The position numbers were made by a program, and so were the translations under genes. A stretch of DNA of 64,000 nt, taken from NCBI GenBank assembly GCA_020723485.1, contig DYIU01000001.1:661380-725379 (forward strand). The letters are read 5' to 3'. Below are positions 33,831-42,473 of the stretch, one piece after another. This DNA comes from Acidimicrobium ferrooxidans. GTDB taxonomy: Bacteria; Actinomycetota; Geothermincolia; Fen-727; Anoxymicrobiaceae. The notes under the pieces were generated by a model. It made no database searches and was not told the DNA's origin. It worked only from the letters and a program-made list of their open reading frames with translations. The first letter of the stretch is position 1. Every line of letters starts with the position of its first letter.

Positions 33831-35111
33831 TCAGTTGTTCGGGTTGCCGTGCGTGCCGGAGCTCTCCGAGCCCGACTGCCCCGCCCTCTGCCCGGGAGGC
33901 GGGCCGAACTCGGCCCAGTAGGTGAAGAACGTCTCCAATACTCTGTAGAACCAGCCCGGGCTTGTCATCTGGTACAGGCCGTGGCCTCCCGTCGGGACTA
34001 TGAGGGAGTCGACCATGGGGTTGTCCATCGCCGCGGCGAGCAGGTCGTACGCCTCGTCGACCGGCACCACGCGGTCGTCGATCGCATGGATTATGAGGCA
34101 GGGTACCTCTACCTCGCCAACAGCTTTCACGGCGCTCGCCCTTGCGAAGATGTCCCGCTCGGCCAGCTCGTAGTACTGCGCGGTGACCTCCCGGTTGTAG
34201 GCGCGGAGGTCGGTGAACAACCTCGGCCCCCCCAGGAGCGTCTTCGCGGCGAGAAGGACGCGGAAGAGGAGCCATACCCCCGCCGCGTCCGGCGAGAGTC
34301 CGGGGGTGGAGCAGACGAACTCGAGCTCCCTCTCGGCGTCGGCGTACCCGTTGAGGGCGACTACGCCCCCGGAGAGCGGACGGTCGAGCTTTGACCTTCC
34401 CGCGGCAAGGAGGGCGGAGGCCGCTCCCATGCTCACGCCGCAGACCCCGACCGTGCTCACGTGCGGCATGGACTCGAGGTATTCGGCGGCGGCCGACACG
34501 TCGTCGGACTCGCGGTAACCCCAGCTGGTGGGCGCCTCGGAAAAGCGGCTCGAGTCCCCGAAGTTGCGCAGGTCGAGGGCACAGACGTGGAACCCCCACT
34601 CGTAGTATGCCTTCAAGGCGAGCTGCTGCATCCCGTAGGAGTTCTTGCTGCCGAAGAGGCCGTGGACGACTACCAGGGCCGGGCGCGCGTCGACATGCGG
34701 CTGCATGGCGAGCAGACCGCACACCGGCGTGCCGTCCTGTGATTCCACGACCACCGGCTCGAACACGTCGGGGTACGGGTAGACGAGCCCGGCGGTCGCC
34801 CGCATCGAGTTGAGCGCCGCCGGAACGGCGTCGAGCAGGAGGTACCCCGCGGTGGCGAGCCGGGTCGGCACCCTGGTGCGGAACGGCACCTCCTTGAGGA
34901 GGCCCATGAGCTCTGACATGGTCTTTACGCCCGGCGTCCGCTCAAGGGGCGCAGGCGCCGCTGAGCGCAGCCGCACCCCGCGGTAGCGCGCGCGGATGTA
35001 GAGCACCAACGCGGCGCTTACCGCGAGCGGCAGCGTCGCCGCCAGCAAGAGCGCCGCGAGCACCGTTCTGAGAGCTTCCGGGGTTTTACTCTCCGGCGAG
35101 GTTACTTTCAT
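33831..35111 (-). CDS. Membrane-anchored alpha/beta hydrolase
   Basis: A 426-residue protein with an N-terminal hydrophobic segment (LAALLLAATLPLAVSAALVL) and a serine hydrolase domain. The oxyanion region is VVHGLFGSKNSYG, the nucleophile lies in GVSMGAAS, the acid in AIDDRVVP and the histidine in GGHGLYQM. It resembles the YheT/BAAT-like group of acyl hydrolases. The C-terminal tail is Gly/Ser/Pro rich. The substrate is unknown. Confidence 0.88.
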   Translation of the reverse strand: MKVTSPESKTPEALRTVLAALLLAATLPLAVSAALVLYIRARYRGVRLRSAAPAPLERTPGVKTMSELMGLLKEVPFRTRVPTRLATAGYLLLDAVPAALNSMRATAGLVYPYPDVFEPVVVESQDGTPVCGLLAMQPHVDARPALVVVHGLFGSKNSYGMQQLALKAYYEWGFHVCALDLRNFGDSSRFSEAPTSWGYRESDDVSAAAEYLESMPHVSTVGVCGVSMGAASALLAAGRSKLDRPLSGGVVALNGYADAERELEFVCSTPGLSPDAAGVWLLFRVLLAAKTLLGGPRLFTDLRAYNREVTAQYYELAERDIFARASAVKAVGEVEVPCLIIHAIDDRVVPVDEAYDLLAAAMDNPMVDSLIVPTGGHGLYQMTSPGWFYRVLETFFTYWAEFGPPPGQRAGQSGSESSGTHGNPNN

Positions 35112-35176
35112 AGCGGGTGTATTCTATCACAGGCCGCGGACCGCCCGGCGCCCGGCACCGGGTGACAAATACCTCT

Positions 35177-35187
35177 TTATCAGATAA
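35177..35187. promoter_or_regulatory. TTATCAGATAA palindrome upstream of epimerase
   Basis: A perfect 11-bp palindrome, overlapping TATCA-N7-TGATA, lies 52 bp before the UXS-like gene. Possible operator; no convincing -35/-10 pair was found. Confidence 0.35.
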
Positions 35188-35238
35188 GTTGATACACGTT
35201 GCGTACGAAGGGCCGACAGATGAGAGGAAAGCGATCCA

Positions 35239-36183
35239 GTGAGTGAATCCGGAAAGCGCGTGCTCGTGACGGGAGGGGCGGGTTTCATAGGCTCACACCT
35301 CTGCGACGCGCTCCTCGCGAGGGGCGACGAGGTCATCTGCCTCGACAACCTCTCGACGGGACACCGCGACAACATAGCCGGGGCGCTCGAGTCCGGCGCT
35401 TTCACGTTCGACGAGGGGGACGTCTCCGAACCACTGGATTACAAAGTGGACTGCGTGTTCCACCTGGCGAGCCCGGCGAGCCCCGTCGACTACTACGGCA
35501 TGCAGGTCGAGACGATGCGCGCGAACTCCCTCGGCACGATGAACTGCCTGGAACTGGCGCGGCGCACCGGGTGCAGGATGCTCATGGCATCGACCTCGGA
35601 GGTCTACGGCGACCCCCAGGTCACCCCGCAGCGCGAGGACTACTTCGGCCACGTGAACCCCGTTGGGCCGCGCTCTTGCTACGACGAGGGCAAGAGGTTC
35701 GCCGAGGCCGCGTGCAAGGCCTACGAGCGCGAGCACGACGTCGAGGTCGTCATCGTGAGGATATTCAACACCTACGGCTCCCGGATGAGGAAGAGCGACG
35801 GCAGGGTAATACCCAACTTCGTGTGCCAGGCGCTGGACGGCGAGCCGCTCACCATCTACGGGGACGGAGGGCAGACCCGGAGCTTCTGCCACGTGAGCGA
35901 CATGGTGCGCGGGCTCGCGCAGGCGATGTTCACCGCGGATGCCGCGGGGCAGGTGATCAACATCGGCAACCCGAACGAGATGCGGGTGATAGACCTGGCG
36001 GGACGCATCAGGAAGAAGACGGCCTCTTCCTCGGAGATGGAGTTCAAGCCGCTGCCCGAGGATGACCCGATGCAGAGGAATCCCGACATCTCGAAGGCCA
36101 TGAGCCTTCTCGGCTGGGCGCCGGAGGTCGATCTCGACGCGGGTCTCGACGACGTCATCTCTTGGTTCCGGGAGAACAGGTAG
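35239..36183 (+). CDS. UDP-glucuronate decarboxylase-like NAD epimerase
   Basis: A 314-residue extended SDR acting on nucleotide sugars. The NAD-binding start is VTGGAGFIGSHLCD; the catalytic serine/threonine and tyrosine-lysine lie in MASTSEVYGDP and SCYDEGKRFAE. The latter and GDGGQTRSFCHVSDMV are characteristic of UDP-xylose synthases (UXS). It would supply UDP-xylose or a related sugar for glycans. The start is GTG 35239. A thioesterase gene begins two bases after its stop, so they form one operon. Confidence 0.92.
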   Translation: MSESGKRVLVTGGAGFIGSHLCDALLARGDEVICLDNLSTGHRDNIAGALESGAFTFDEGDVSEPLDYKVDCVFHLASPASPVDYYGMQVETMRANSLGTMNCLELARRTGCRMLMASTSEVYGDPQVTPQREDYFGHVNPVGPRSCYDEGKRFAEAACKAYEREHDVEVVIVRIFNTYGSRMRKSDGRVIPNFVCQALDGEPLTIYGDGGQTRSFCHVSDMVRGLAQAMFTADAAGQVINIGNPNEMRVIDLAGRIRKKTASSSEMEFKPLPEDDPMQRNPDISKAMSLLGWAPEVDLDAGLDDVISWFRENR

Positions 36184-36185
36184 CG

Positions 36186-36647
36186 ATGGACCGGGATTCG
36201 ACCGTCTGGGAGGAGGCCACCCCGGAGGAGGACGAGCGCTACCGCGAGATAATCCGGGAGCGCGTCGAGAACTCGCCCTACTACCAGCTGCTCGGTCTCG
36301 AGGTCACCGGGCTGGGCGCCGGCTGGGCGACGTTCCGGATGCCCGTCGACAGCCGCCTCTTCAACGTCGGAGGAATAGTCCACGGGGGAGCCATCACCTC
36401 GATAGCGGACGCCGCTGCCGGCGTGGCGCTCGCCACACTGCTCGAGAAGTTCAAGGAGAGGCCGCTCACCATCGAGCAGAAGGTGAACTTCTGCGCTCCC
36501 GTGGCCGAGGGCGTGCTGGAGGCCCGGGGGCAGGTCGTCCAGAAGGGCGGGAAGATAGCGGTCTGCGACGTCGAGGTCACCGAGGGCGACCGCCTGGTCG
36601 CCAAGGGCCTCTCTACCTACATGATCCTCCGCATCGGCGAGAAATGA
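36186..36647 (+). CDS. PaaI-like hotdog thioesterase
   Basis: A 153-residue hotdog-fold acyl-CoA thioesterase. The hallmark helix GGIVHGGAITSIADAAAGVAL is present, with QKVNFCAPV and GDRLVAKGLSTYMI strands. ATG 36186 is chosen (the track begins eight codons earlier, inside the preceding gene). It probably hydrolyses aryl- or medium-chain acyl-CoA. The pairing with a sugar epimerase is functionally unexplained. Confidence 0.92.
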   Translation: MDRDSTVWEEATPEEDERYREIIRERVENSPYYQLLGLEVTGLGAGWATFRMPVDSRLFNVGGIVHGGAITSIADAAAGVALATLLEKFKERPLTIEQKVNFCAPVAEGVLEARGQVVQKGGKIAVCDVEVTEGDRLVAKGLSTYMILRIGEK

Positions 36648-36718
36648 AAACGGGCCAGGTCTTATAACTCCCCAGTGATCCATGGGTCTAGGGCTGCCGG
36701 GAGGCAGGTTCTTCCCAG

Positions 36719-36826
36719 GAGGCGGTCCCGGCGGGGCAGAGCGGGTCGACCGCGACACAGCGGCCCCCGTGGGAGGCGTTCCCGGCGGGGCAGAGCAGTC
36801 GACCTGAATACAGTAATCCCCCATGC
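36719..36826. repeat. Two 54-bp tandem repeats
   Basis: GAGGCG(G/T)TCCCGGCGGGGC recurs with a 54-bp period (36719 and 36773), both units continuing with CAGAGC and GTCGACC. It lies between the thioesterase and the MITE-like element in a 371-bp gene-free stretch (36648-37018) that is otherwise entirely repeats. Confidence 0.75.
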
Positions 36827-36850
36827 CGGGCCCGGGCTTCAGGGAGATGA

Positions 36851-37009
36851 CCGCAGGTTTGAATCTCAAAAGCTAACAGTAATTATCAACTGTTATTCAG
36901 AACAACAGGAGTAACGCCCGTTGCGGCTTTCGTGCCCCGGTTTGGGTGAATTCCGTGGTCAGGGACCACTTCTGTTAACGACTGTTGTCAGTGTGATTCA
37001 AACCTGCGG
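36851..37009 (-). mobile_element. 159-bp MITE-like element, copy 1
   Basis: Bounded by perfect 15-bp terminal inverted repeats CCGCAGGTTTGAATC. On the minus strand it matches the element at 58655-58813 along most of its length, and both are exactly 159 bp. It has no coding capacity and no obvious target duplication. On the minus strand it begins nine bases after the TAG stop of the gene at 37019. Confidence 0.9.
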
Positions 37010-37018
37010 CGCCACACT

Positions 37019-37252
37019 CTATTCGGGCTCGATCTCCCAGAAATCAGATATGGTGAAGTAGGTCAGCCTGTACCGCGCGCCCAGCTCGTCCTCAACAACC
37101 CAGACGTGGCGCGTCATCCCTTCCATACCTTCGGATTCCTCCAGTCGGTTGGCGATGACCTGTGAGACCGCGTGGTGTTCTTCGCCGATGAAGAACTCCA
37201 GCGGGACGTTGGAGTAGCTGCAGCCGCTGTGGGCGATGACGCGGTGTTGCAT
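37019..37252 (-). CDS. Small conserved-looking protein, function unknown
   Basis: A 77-residue cytoplasmic protein I do not recognise. It begins MQHRVIAHSGCSYSN and has a plausible alternating beta pattern (RHVWVVEDELGARYRLTYF) with an acidic C-terminus. The high GC at third positions and an AAGG before ATG 37252 support coding. It stands alone, downstream of ino1 on the same strand with an 81-bp gap, and a MITE-like element sits directly after its stop. Confidence 0.62.
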   Translation of the reverse strand: MQHRVIAHSGCSYSNVPLEFFIGEEHHAVSQVIANRLEESEGMEGMTRHVWVVEDELGARYRLTYFTISDFWEIEPE

Positions 37253-37333
37253 CTCGACCTTCTTCGTAGCGCCGGCCCCCGGCCCGGCTTTGATATTGAG
37301 CCGGCAGGAGGCCGGTGCTACGATACCGGCGCC

Positions 37334-38479
37334 TCAGTCATTGACCGGGTTCTGCATCTCCTCGAGCTCTTTGCCGTTGCCCATCTCGGCCGTGGTCAGC
37401 AGGCCGTGGTCCTCGCCGCGGATGAACGCCTCCACCATGTCCCGGGCTTCCGTGTCGGCGAACTGCACCGGCGGCGACTTCATGAAGTATGCTGACGGCC
37501 CCATCAACGCTCCGGACATCCCGCGGTCCATCGCGAGCTTGCAGCAGCGGAGCGCGTCGATGACTATCCCGGCGGAGTTGGGGGAGTCCCAGACCTCCAG
37601 CTTGAACTCGAGGTTGAGCGGCACGTCGCCGAACGCCGTACCCTCGCAGCGGATGTAGGCCCACTTGCGGTCGGTGAGCCAGGAGACGTAGTCGGACGGG
37701 CCGATGTGGATGCAGCCGCTCTCTATGTTGTGGTCGAGCTGCGAGACCACCGAATTCGTCTTGGAGATCTTCTTGGACTCGAGCCTCTCGCGCTCGAGCA
37801 TGTTCTTGAAGTCCATGTTGCCGCCGACGTTGAGCTGGCTGGTGCGGTCGAGCGTGACGCCGCGGTCGTTAAAGAGCTTGGCGAGCATGCGGTGCACGAT
37901 GGTGGCGCCCACCTGGCTCTTGATATCGTCCCCCACGATGGGGACGCCGGCTTTGCGGAACTTGCCCTGCCACATCTCCTCGTTCGCGATGAAGACCGGG
38001 ATGCAGTTAACCACCCCGCAGCCCGCTTCGAGCGCCTCGCTCACGTAGAAGCGGGTGGCGTCCTCGCTGCCCACGGGAAGGTAGTTGATGAGCACCTGGG
38101 CGCCGGACTCGATTAGCGCCTCGGACACGTCGACGACCGGGTCGTGGCTCTCGTCGATAGTCTCGCGGTAGTACTTGCCCATGCCGTCGAGTGTGGGCCC
38201 GCGCATCACCTCGACCCCGAGGGGAGGCACCTCGGAGAACTTGAAGGTGTTGTTGGGCTCGGTGAAGATGGCCTCTGACAGGTCCTTTCCGACCTTGTTC
38301 TCGTCCACGTCGAACGCGGCGACGAACCTGATGTCGCTTATGTGGTAGGGTCCGATGTTAACGTGCATCAGCCCGGGGATCTGGTCCCCGTCGCGCGCGT
38401 CACGGTAGTACTCTATCCCCTGGATAAGGGACGACGCGCAGTTACCGGCCCCCACTATCGCTACCTTGACCTCTGCCAT
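37334..38479 (-). CDS. ino1: Inositol-1-phosphate synthase, actinobacterial type
   Basis: Converts glucose-6-phosphate to inositol-1-phosphate with NAD. The 381-residue protein has the NAD fold [19 protein letters not shown] and the family's [21 protein letters not shown] and [12 protein letters not shown] segments. It matches the short actinobacterial/archaeal class. The start is ATG 38479 after AGGAGG; the track is 14 codons too long. The product feeds phosphatidylinositol and, in many actinobacteria, mycothiol. It follows a PadR gene by 45 bp. Confidence 0.96.
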   Translation of the reverse strand: MAEVKVAIVGAGNCASSLIQGIEYYRDARDGDQIPGLMHVNIGPYHISDIRFVAAFDVDENKVGKDLSEAIFTEPNNTFKFSEVPPLGVEVMRGPTLDGMGKYYRETIDESHDPVVDVSEALIESGAQVLINYLPVGSEDATRFYVSEALEAGCGVVNCIPVFIANEEMWQGKFRKAGVPIVGDDIKSQVGATIVHRMLAKLFNDRGVTLDRTSQLNVGGNMDFKNMLERERLESKKISKTNSVVSQLDHNIESGCIHIGPSDYVSWLTDRKWAYIRCEGTAFGDVPLNLEFKLEVWDSPNSAGIVIDALRCCKLAMDRGMSGALMGPSAYFMKSPPVQFADTEARDMVEAFIRGEDHGLLTTAEMGNGKELEEMQNPVND

Positions 38480-38524
38480 CTCTCGCTGCCTCCTATCCGC
38501 CCCCGGCGGGGGCTCGGCCATCCG

Positions 38525-39115
38525 CTATACCGCGGAGACCTGTCCTTCGCTCTTGTCGATGTCGAGCTTGATCTCGGGCGCCTGGTCGCGCTTCTTGATA
38601 GCTTCCCTCTCGTGCGCCATCAGCCTGTCGAGCCACCTGATGTCGCTCTTCACCTGGCTCACCTTGTGCCGCATCAGGCCGGCCCGATACTGGTCCTCGT
38701 CCTTGTTCGTGGAGCGGTAGGCCTTGAACTTCTCCACCTGGTCCTCCAGGAACCTGCGCCGCATCTCGAGCAGCTCGAGCCTGGTCTCCGGCGTCAGGTA
38801 CTGGAAGAACGCCATCCGGACGTCGAACTTCTCGGTATCGGCGAGCGCGCTGTCGCTCACGTTCTCGGTGAGCATCCGCATGAACGCCGCCTCGCCCTTG
38901 GGTGTGATGCGGTAGACGTTGCGATTGCGGGTCTTCTCCTTGACAGAGTACGCGCGCTCGATCGAGCCGGTCTTCTCCAGCCGCTTGATGGCCGGGTACA
39001 GGGAGCCGTAGCTGACCGTCCAGAAGTGGCCCAGCATGTAGGAGAGCCTCTTCTTCAGCTCGTACCCGTGCATCGGCCTCTCTTTCAGGAGGCCGAGTAT
39101 CGCCAGCTCCAGCAC
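38525..39115 (-). CDS. PadR-family transcriptional regulator
   Basis: A 196-residue repressor-type protein. The N-terminal winged helix-turn-helix reads LAILGLLKERPMHGYELKKR and GSLYPAIKRLEKTGSIE; the C-terminal region is a dimerising helical domain. It begins at GTG 39115. A PadR-like gene next to ino1 is also the arrangement in Mycobacterium (Rv0047c-Rv0046c), so control of inositol synthesis is a reasonable inference. Perfect and imperfect palindromes overlap its own promoter region. Confidence 0.93.
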   Translation of the reverse strand: MLELAILGLLKERPMHGYELKKRLSYMLGHFWTVSYGSLYPAIKRLEKTGSIERAYSVKEKTRNRNVYRITPKGEAAFMRMLTENVSDSALADTEKFDVRMAFFQYLTPETRLELLEMRRRFLEDQVEKFKAYRSTNKDEDQYRAGLMRHKVSQVKSDIRWLDRLMAHEREAIKKRDQAPEIKLDIDKSEGQVSAV

Positions 39116-39150
39116 TTTCGCAACCTTTCTCGACGCACGGTCGGTAAATG

Positions 39151-39196
39151 TATCAAATCGATATAATCCGCGGCAAGTATATATCGATTCGATATA
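39151..39196 (-). promoter_or_regulatory. Putative PadR operators and promoter
   Basis: TATATCGA-T-TCGATATA (39180-39196) is a perfect 17-bp palindrome; TATCAAATCGATATA (39151-39165) is a degenerate second site. On the minus strand TTGCCG and TACATT, 18 bp apart, lie across the second site. This suggests autorepression of padR-ino1. Confidence 0.68.
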
Positions 39197-39313
39197 AAGG
39201 TCAATAACCCTTCCAGACTCGAGATGTTGTGTCGCCGCGTCGCCTGGATAACTACATGTTGTGAAAGTGCGGATTCTCGAGTTTTTGTCGCGCGGCCGTC
39301 CCTTTTATGACGT

Positions 39314-40009
39314 CTACCTCTGGAAGTGGTCGAGGTAGCCCTGGATGTAGGAGCGGACGGCGTCGGCGGGGCTGTAGATGCCGAAGTGGCCTTCGCAGAG
39401 GATGTCGGCCTCCAGGGCGAGGACCTTCTGCATCGAGTCGCGCCAGAGGTTGATGTCGGAGCCGAAGTCCGGGTGGAACGGGCCGTGGATGTCCTGCCCG
39501 AAGAGCACCCGCGTCCCGGCGATGTCGACGTACGCGACGATGGAGCCGGGGGTGTGCCCCGGCGCGAGCAGAGTCTTCAGGATCAGGTCGCCGACCACGA
39601 CGTCTTCTTCATCCCCCGAGAGCTTCCGGTCGATTACCATCGGCTCGAACCTCACGTTGTACAGGAACGCCGCGGTCATGAGACGGTCTCCCGCCTCGCA
39701 GGGAGGGCAGTCGAGCTCGTGTTCGACAAGCCGCGCGCCGAATTCGGCCTTGAAGAGGTCCGCCGCGCCGACATGGTCTATGTGGCAGTGCGTGAGGAGA
39801 ACTGTCTCCAGGTTCTCGGGCTCGAACCCGAGCCGGATGATGTTCGCGACCGTGGCCTTGTACCCGGGGCCGCAACCTGCGTCGACGAGCGCCAGCGGCC
39901 CGCCGCCGTCGACAAGGTACACGCAGCAGTCCTGGCCGTGAGTGAGGTCGGGCCCCCCCACGTGGTAGACCCTGTCGCAGACCTTCGCCGGCTGTCTTCC
40001 CGAACGCAC
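39314..40009 (-). CDS. Metallo-beta-lactamase-fold hydrolase
   Basis: A 231-residue metal-dependent hydrolase. The signature is LLTHCHIDHVGA, with further ligands in LAPGHTPGS, LFGQDIHG and CEGHFG. It resembles glyoxalase II-like and quorum-quenching lactonase-like members; the substrate cannot be told. It is separated from padR by 198 bp and from the divergent moxR gene by 155 bp; neither gap shows a clear promoter for it. Confidence 0.9.
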   Translation of the reverse strand: MRSGRQPAKVCDRVYHVGGPDLTHGQDCCVYLVDGGGPLALVDAGCGPGYKATVANIIRLGFEPENLETVLLTHCHIDHVGAADLFKAEFGARLVEHELDCPPCEAGDRLMTAAFLYNVRFEPMVIDRKLSGDEEDVVVGDLILKTLLAPGHTPGSIVAYVDIAGTRVLFGQDIHGPFHPDFGSDINLWRDSMQKVLALEADILCEGHFGIYSPADAVRSYIQGYLDHFQR

Positions 40010-40164
40010 AATACCTCCCCGCTCCTGGTGCCGGACATACGAAGTCTACTCCACATCCCTCCGGCCGCGCACATGACCTGGCGCAATGCCGGCAAGCGGA
40101 CCGTTTGCTAATATCGGGGGAGCCCTTTGGCTGCCGTACGTTTTAGTCGATTACTAGGGGTGAC

Positions 40165-41136
40165 ATGGACCTCTTCGAAGCCCAGGACAAGACCCGGACG
40201 CTCCGGGCCAACGTGGAGAAGGTAATAAAGGGCAAGGACCGCACCGTGGACCTCGCCGTCATCGCCCTGGTCTCCGGCGGGCAGCTCCTCATCGAGGACG
40301 TGCCGGGGGTGGGCAAGACTATGCTCGCCCGGTCGCTCGCCCGTTCCATAGACGCCTCGTTCCACCGCATACAGTTCACGCCGGACCTGCTTCCCTCTGA
40401 CATCACCGGCGTCTCGATATACAACCAGAAGACCGCCGAGTTCGAGTTCCAGCCCGGCCCCATCTTCGCGAACGTGGTGCTCATCGATGAGATAAACCGC
40501 ACGACGCCGCGGACGCAGTCGAGCCTGCTCGAGGCGATGGAGGAGCACCAGGTGACCGTCGATGGCCGCACGTACTCGCTCCCGGAGCCGTTCTTCGTCA
40601 TGGCCACGCAGAACCCCATCGAGTTCTACGGGACCTACCCGCTGCCGGAGGGCCAGCGGGACAGGTTCATGGTATCGGTGGGGCTCGGCTACCCGTCGGT
40701 CGAGACGGAAAAGCAGATTGCCTCAGACCAGATGGTGCAGCACCCGATCGAGACGCTCGAGCCGGTGCTCTCGGTGGAGGACGTCCGGCACCTGCAGGCC
40801 GCAGTCAGGCGGGTGCACGTCGACGCTGACCTGCTCGATTACGCGGTCTCCATCGTGCACGCGAGCCGCAACCACCGCGCCCTGCTGCTGGGCTCCAGCC
40901 CCCGAGGCAGCCTCGCGCTGGTGCGCTGCTCGCAGGCCTCGGCCCTCGTCGAGGGGCGGGACTTCGTCACCCCCGACGACGTGAAGAGTATGGCGCGCCA
41001 CGTGCTGCCGCACCGCTTCGTGACGAGGGAGCGCTCCCGGACGACCCCGGGCGACACCGCGGGGATAATCGCGGAGATACTGGAAGAGGTCCCCGTGCCG
41101 GTGAGGGTAGGGGAGCTCCAGGGCGAGGAGAGTTGA
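40165..41136 (+). CDS. MoxR-family AAA+ ATPase
   Basis: A 323-residue AAA+ chaperone-like ATPase. Walker A is DVPGVGKTMLARSLA, Walker B NVVLIDEINRTTPRTQSS and sensor 1 FFVMATQNPIEFYGTYPLPE. MoxR proteins work with VWA or DUF58 partners, and here a DUF58 gene overlaps its end by four bases, followed by a transglutaminase gene. This conserved three-gene set is widespread and thought to act at the cell envelope. ATG 40165 follows AGGGGTG. Confidence 0.95.
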   Translation: MDLFEAQDKTRTLRANVEKVIKGKDRTVDLAVIALVSGGQLLIEDVPGVGKTMLARSLARSIDASFHRIQFTPDLLPSDITGVSIYNQKTAEFEFQPGPIFANVVLIDEINRTTPRTQSSLLEAMEEHQVTVDGRTYSLPEPFFVMATQNPIEFYGTYPLPEGQRDRFMVSVGLGYPSVETEKQIASDQMVQHPIETLEPVLSVEDVRHLQAAVRRVHVDADLLDYAVSIVHASRNHRALLLGSSPRGSLALVRCSQASALVEGRDFVTPDDVKSMARHVLPHRFVTRERSRTTPGDTAGIIAEILEEVPVPVRVGELQGEES

Positions 41137-42473
41137 AGCGCAGGGCCCTGGTACTGGTCATGGTCGCGGTCGCCCTCCTGCTCATCGCGGCTACCATAAA
41201 ATCCGGCTGGCTGTACCTGGTCGCGAGCGTCCTCTTCTCCCTTGTGATCCTGAGCGCGCTCTCGGGCCGCCTGGCCAACCGCAGGGTGGAGATAGGGAGG
41301 GAATGCCCGGGCGAGGCGTTCGAGGGCGAGCCGTTCCCGGTCGCCCTCAAGGTGCGTAACAGGGGCAGGCTCACCAGGTACTTTCTCCTCCTCGAGGACA
41401 TGGCGTTCGAGCGCCCGCGCAAGGTGAGTTTCGCGAGGTCCGTGAGGGAGCACCGGGCCGAGATGAGAGTTGCGCGCGAGACCGGCGTCTCCCGCGCGCC
41501 CGAGCCCCGGGATAAGTCGCCCCACTCCGCGACCGCCGCGGTCGAGAGTGTGGCGCCCGGTACCGAGGTCTCGGTCGAGTACGAGCTCAGCGCCCCCCGC
41601 CGCGGGGTCTTCACGCGCGCCGACATCAGGGTGAGCTCGGGCGGTGTCTTCGGGGCCGCAGGCTCCTCGAGGGTGCTGAGTGTCGCGGCCCCGATGGTGG
41701 TCTACCCACGGGTCAGCCCGCTGGTCCATTTCCCGTTCGAGCCGCGCAGCATGGCCGCTCCCCTCGAGTCGTTCGAGTGGTCGCGCAAGGGCATCGGGCA
41801 GGACTACTACGGCGTGCGGGAGTACGTGCACGGCGACTCCCTAAAGCACATACACTGGAGGTCGAGCGCCCGCCAGCGCGAGCTCATTGTGAAGGAGTAC
41901 CAGCAGGAGTACCGGCCGTTCGCGGGGCTGGTGGTGCTGCTGGGGGAGCCCGGTCACAGCGACGGGAACACGAACAGCCTCGAGGACGGGCTGAGGTGCG
42001 CCGCCTCCATCCTCAATTACTACGAGGCTATGGGCAGCAAGCCGCGGCTGGTGGTCCCGGGTGACGGGGGCTTCGAGGTCCTGCGCGAAGCGACGCTCTA
42101 CGGGGGCCTGGCGGCCCTGGCCGCTTACTCGCCTTACCGGTGGCCGTCCGCAGGGACGGGCGGAAACGGGCTGCTCGAGGCTATGTCGCTGGTGCGGGCG
42201 GCCCTGGTGCCCGGCTCGACCGTATCCGTCGTCACAAACGCGCCGGTCGAGCAGGTGGCCTCGGTGGTGGAAGCCGCCCCAGACGTCGAGGGGGCGAGCC
42301 TCGTGGTGGTCCTGGACGGGTCCTACGGGGGAGGGTGGGACACCGGCGATTCACTGCTCGAGGTTGCCAAGCTGGAGGGCGCGGCGTCGCGCCGTCTCAA
42401 CCTGTTCGTCATGACGATGGGGCAGGAGATAGGTGAATGTTTGAGCGAGCCGTTGAGTCTTACCGCGCGATGA
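41133..42473 (+). CDS. DUF58 membrane protein
   Basis: A 446-residue protein with two N-terminal membrane helices (about 5-45) and a DUF58 domain carrying DYYGVREYVHGDSLKHIHWR. The rest is VWA-like in topology. It starts at TTG 41133 within the moxR stop (TTGA) and overlaps the next gene by 37 nt, so the three proteins are translationally coupled. Known as the partner of MoxR ATPases; molecular role not established. Confidence 0.92.
   Translation: MKRRALVLVMVAVALLLIAATIKSGWLYLVASVLFSLVILSALSGRLANRRVEIGRECPGEAFEGEPFPVALKVRNRGRLTRYFLLLEDMAFERPRKVSFARSVREHRAEMRVARETGVSRAPEPRDKSPHSATAAVESVAPGTEVSVEYELSAPRRGVFTRADIRVSSGGVFGAAGSSRVLSVAAPMVVYPRVSPLVHFPFEPRSMAAPLESFEWSRKGIGQDYYGVREYVHGDSLKHIHWRSSARQRELIVKEYQQEYRPFAGLVVLLGEPGHSDGNTNSLEDGLRCAASILNYYEAMGSKPRLVVPGDGGFEVLREATLYGGLAALAAYSPYRWPSAGTGGNGLLEAMSLVRAALVPGSTVSVVTNAPVEQVASVVEAAPDVEGASLVVVLDGSYGGGWDTGDSLLEVAKLEGAASRRLNLFVMTMGQEIGECLSEPLSLTAR

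Noticed and set aside
36851-36865. tRNA-like T-loop (GGTTTGAATC) at the MITE ends
   Set aside because: No acceptor stem, anticodon arm or CCA context; the sequence is part of the terminal inverted repeat.
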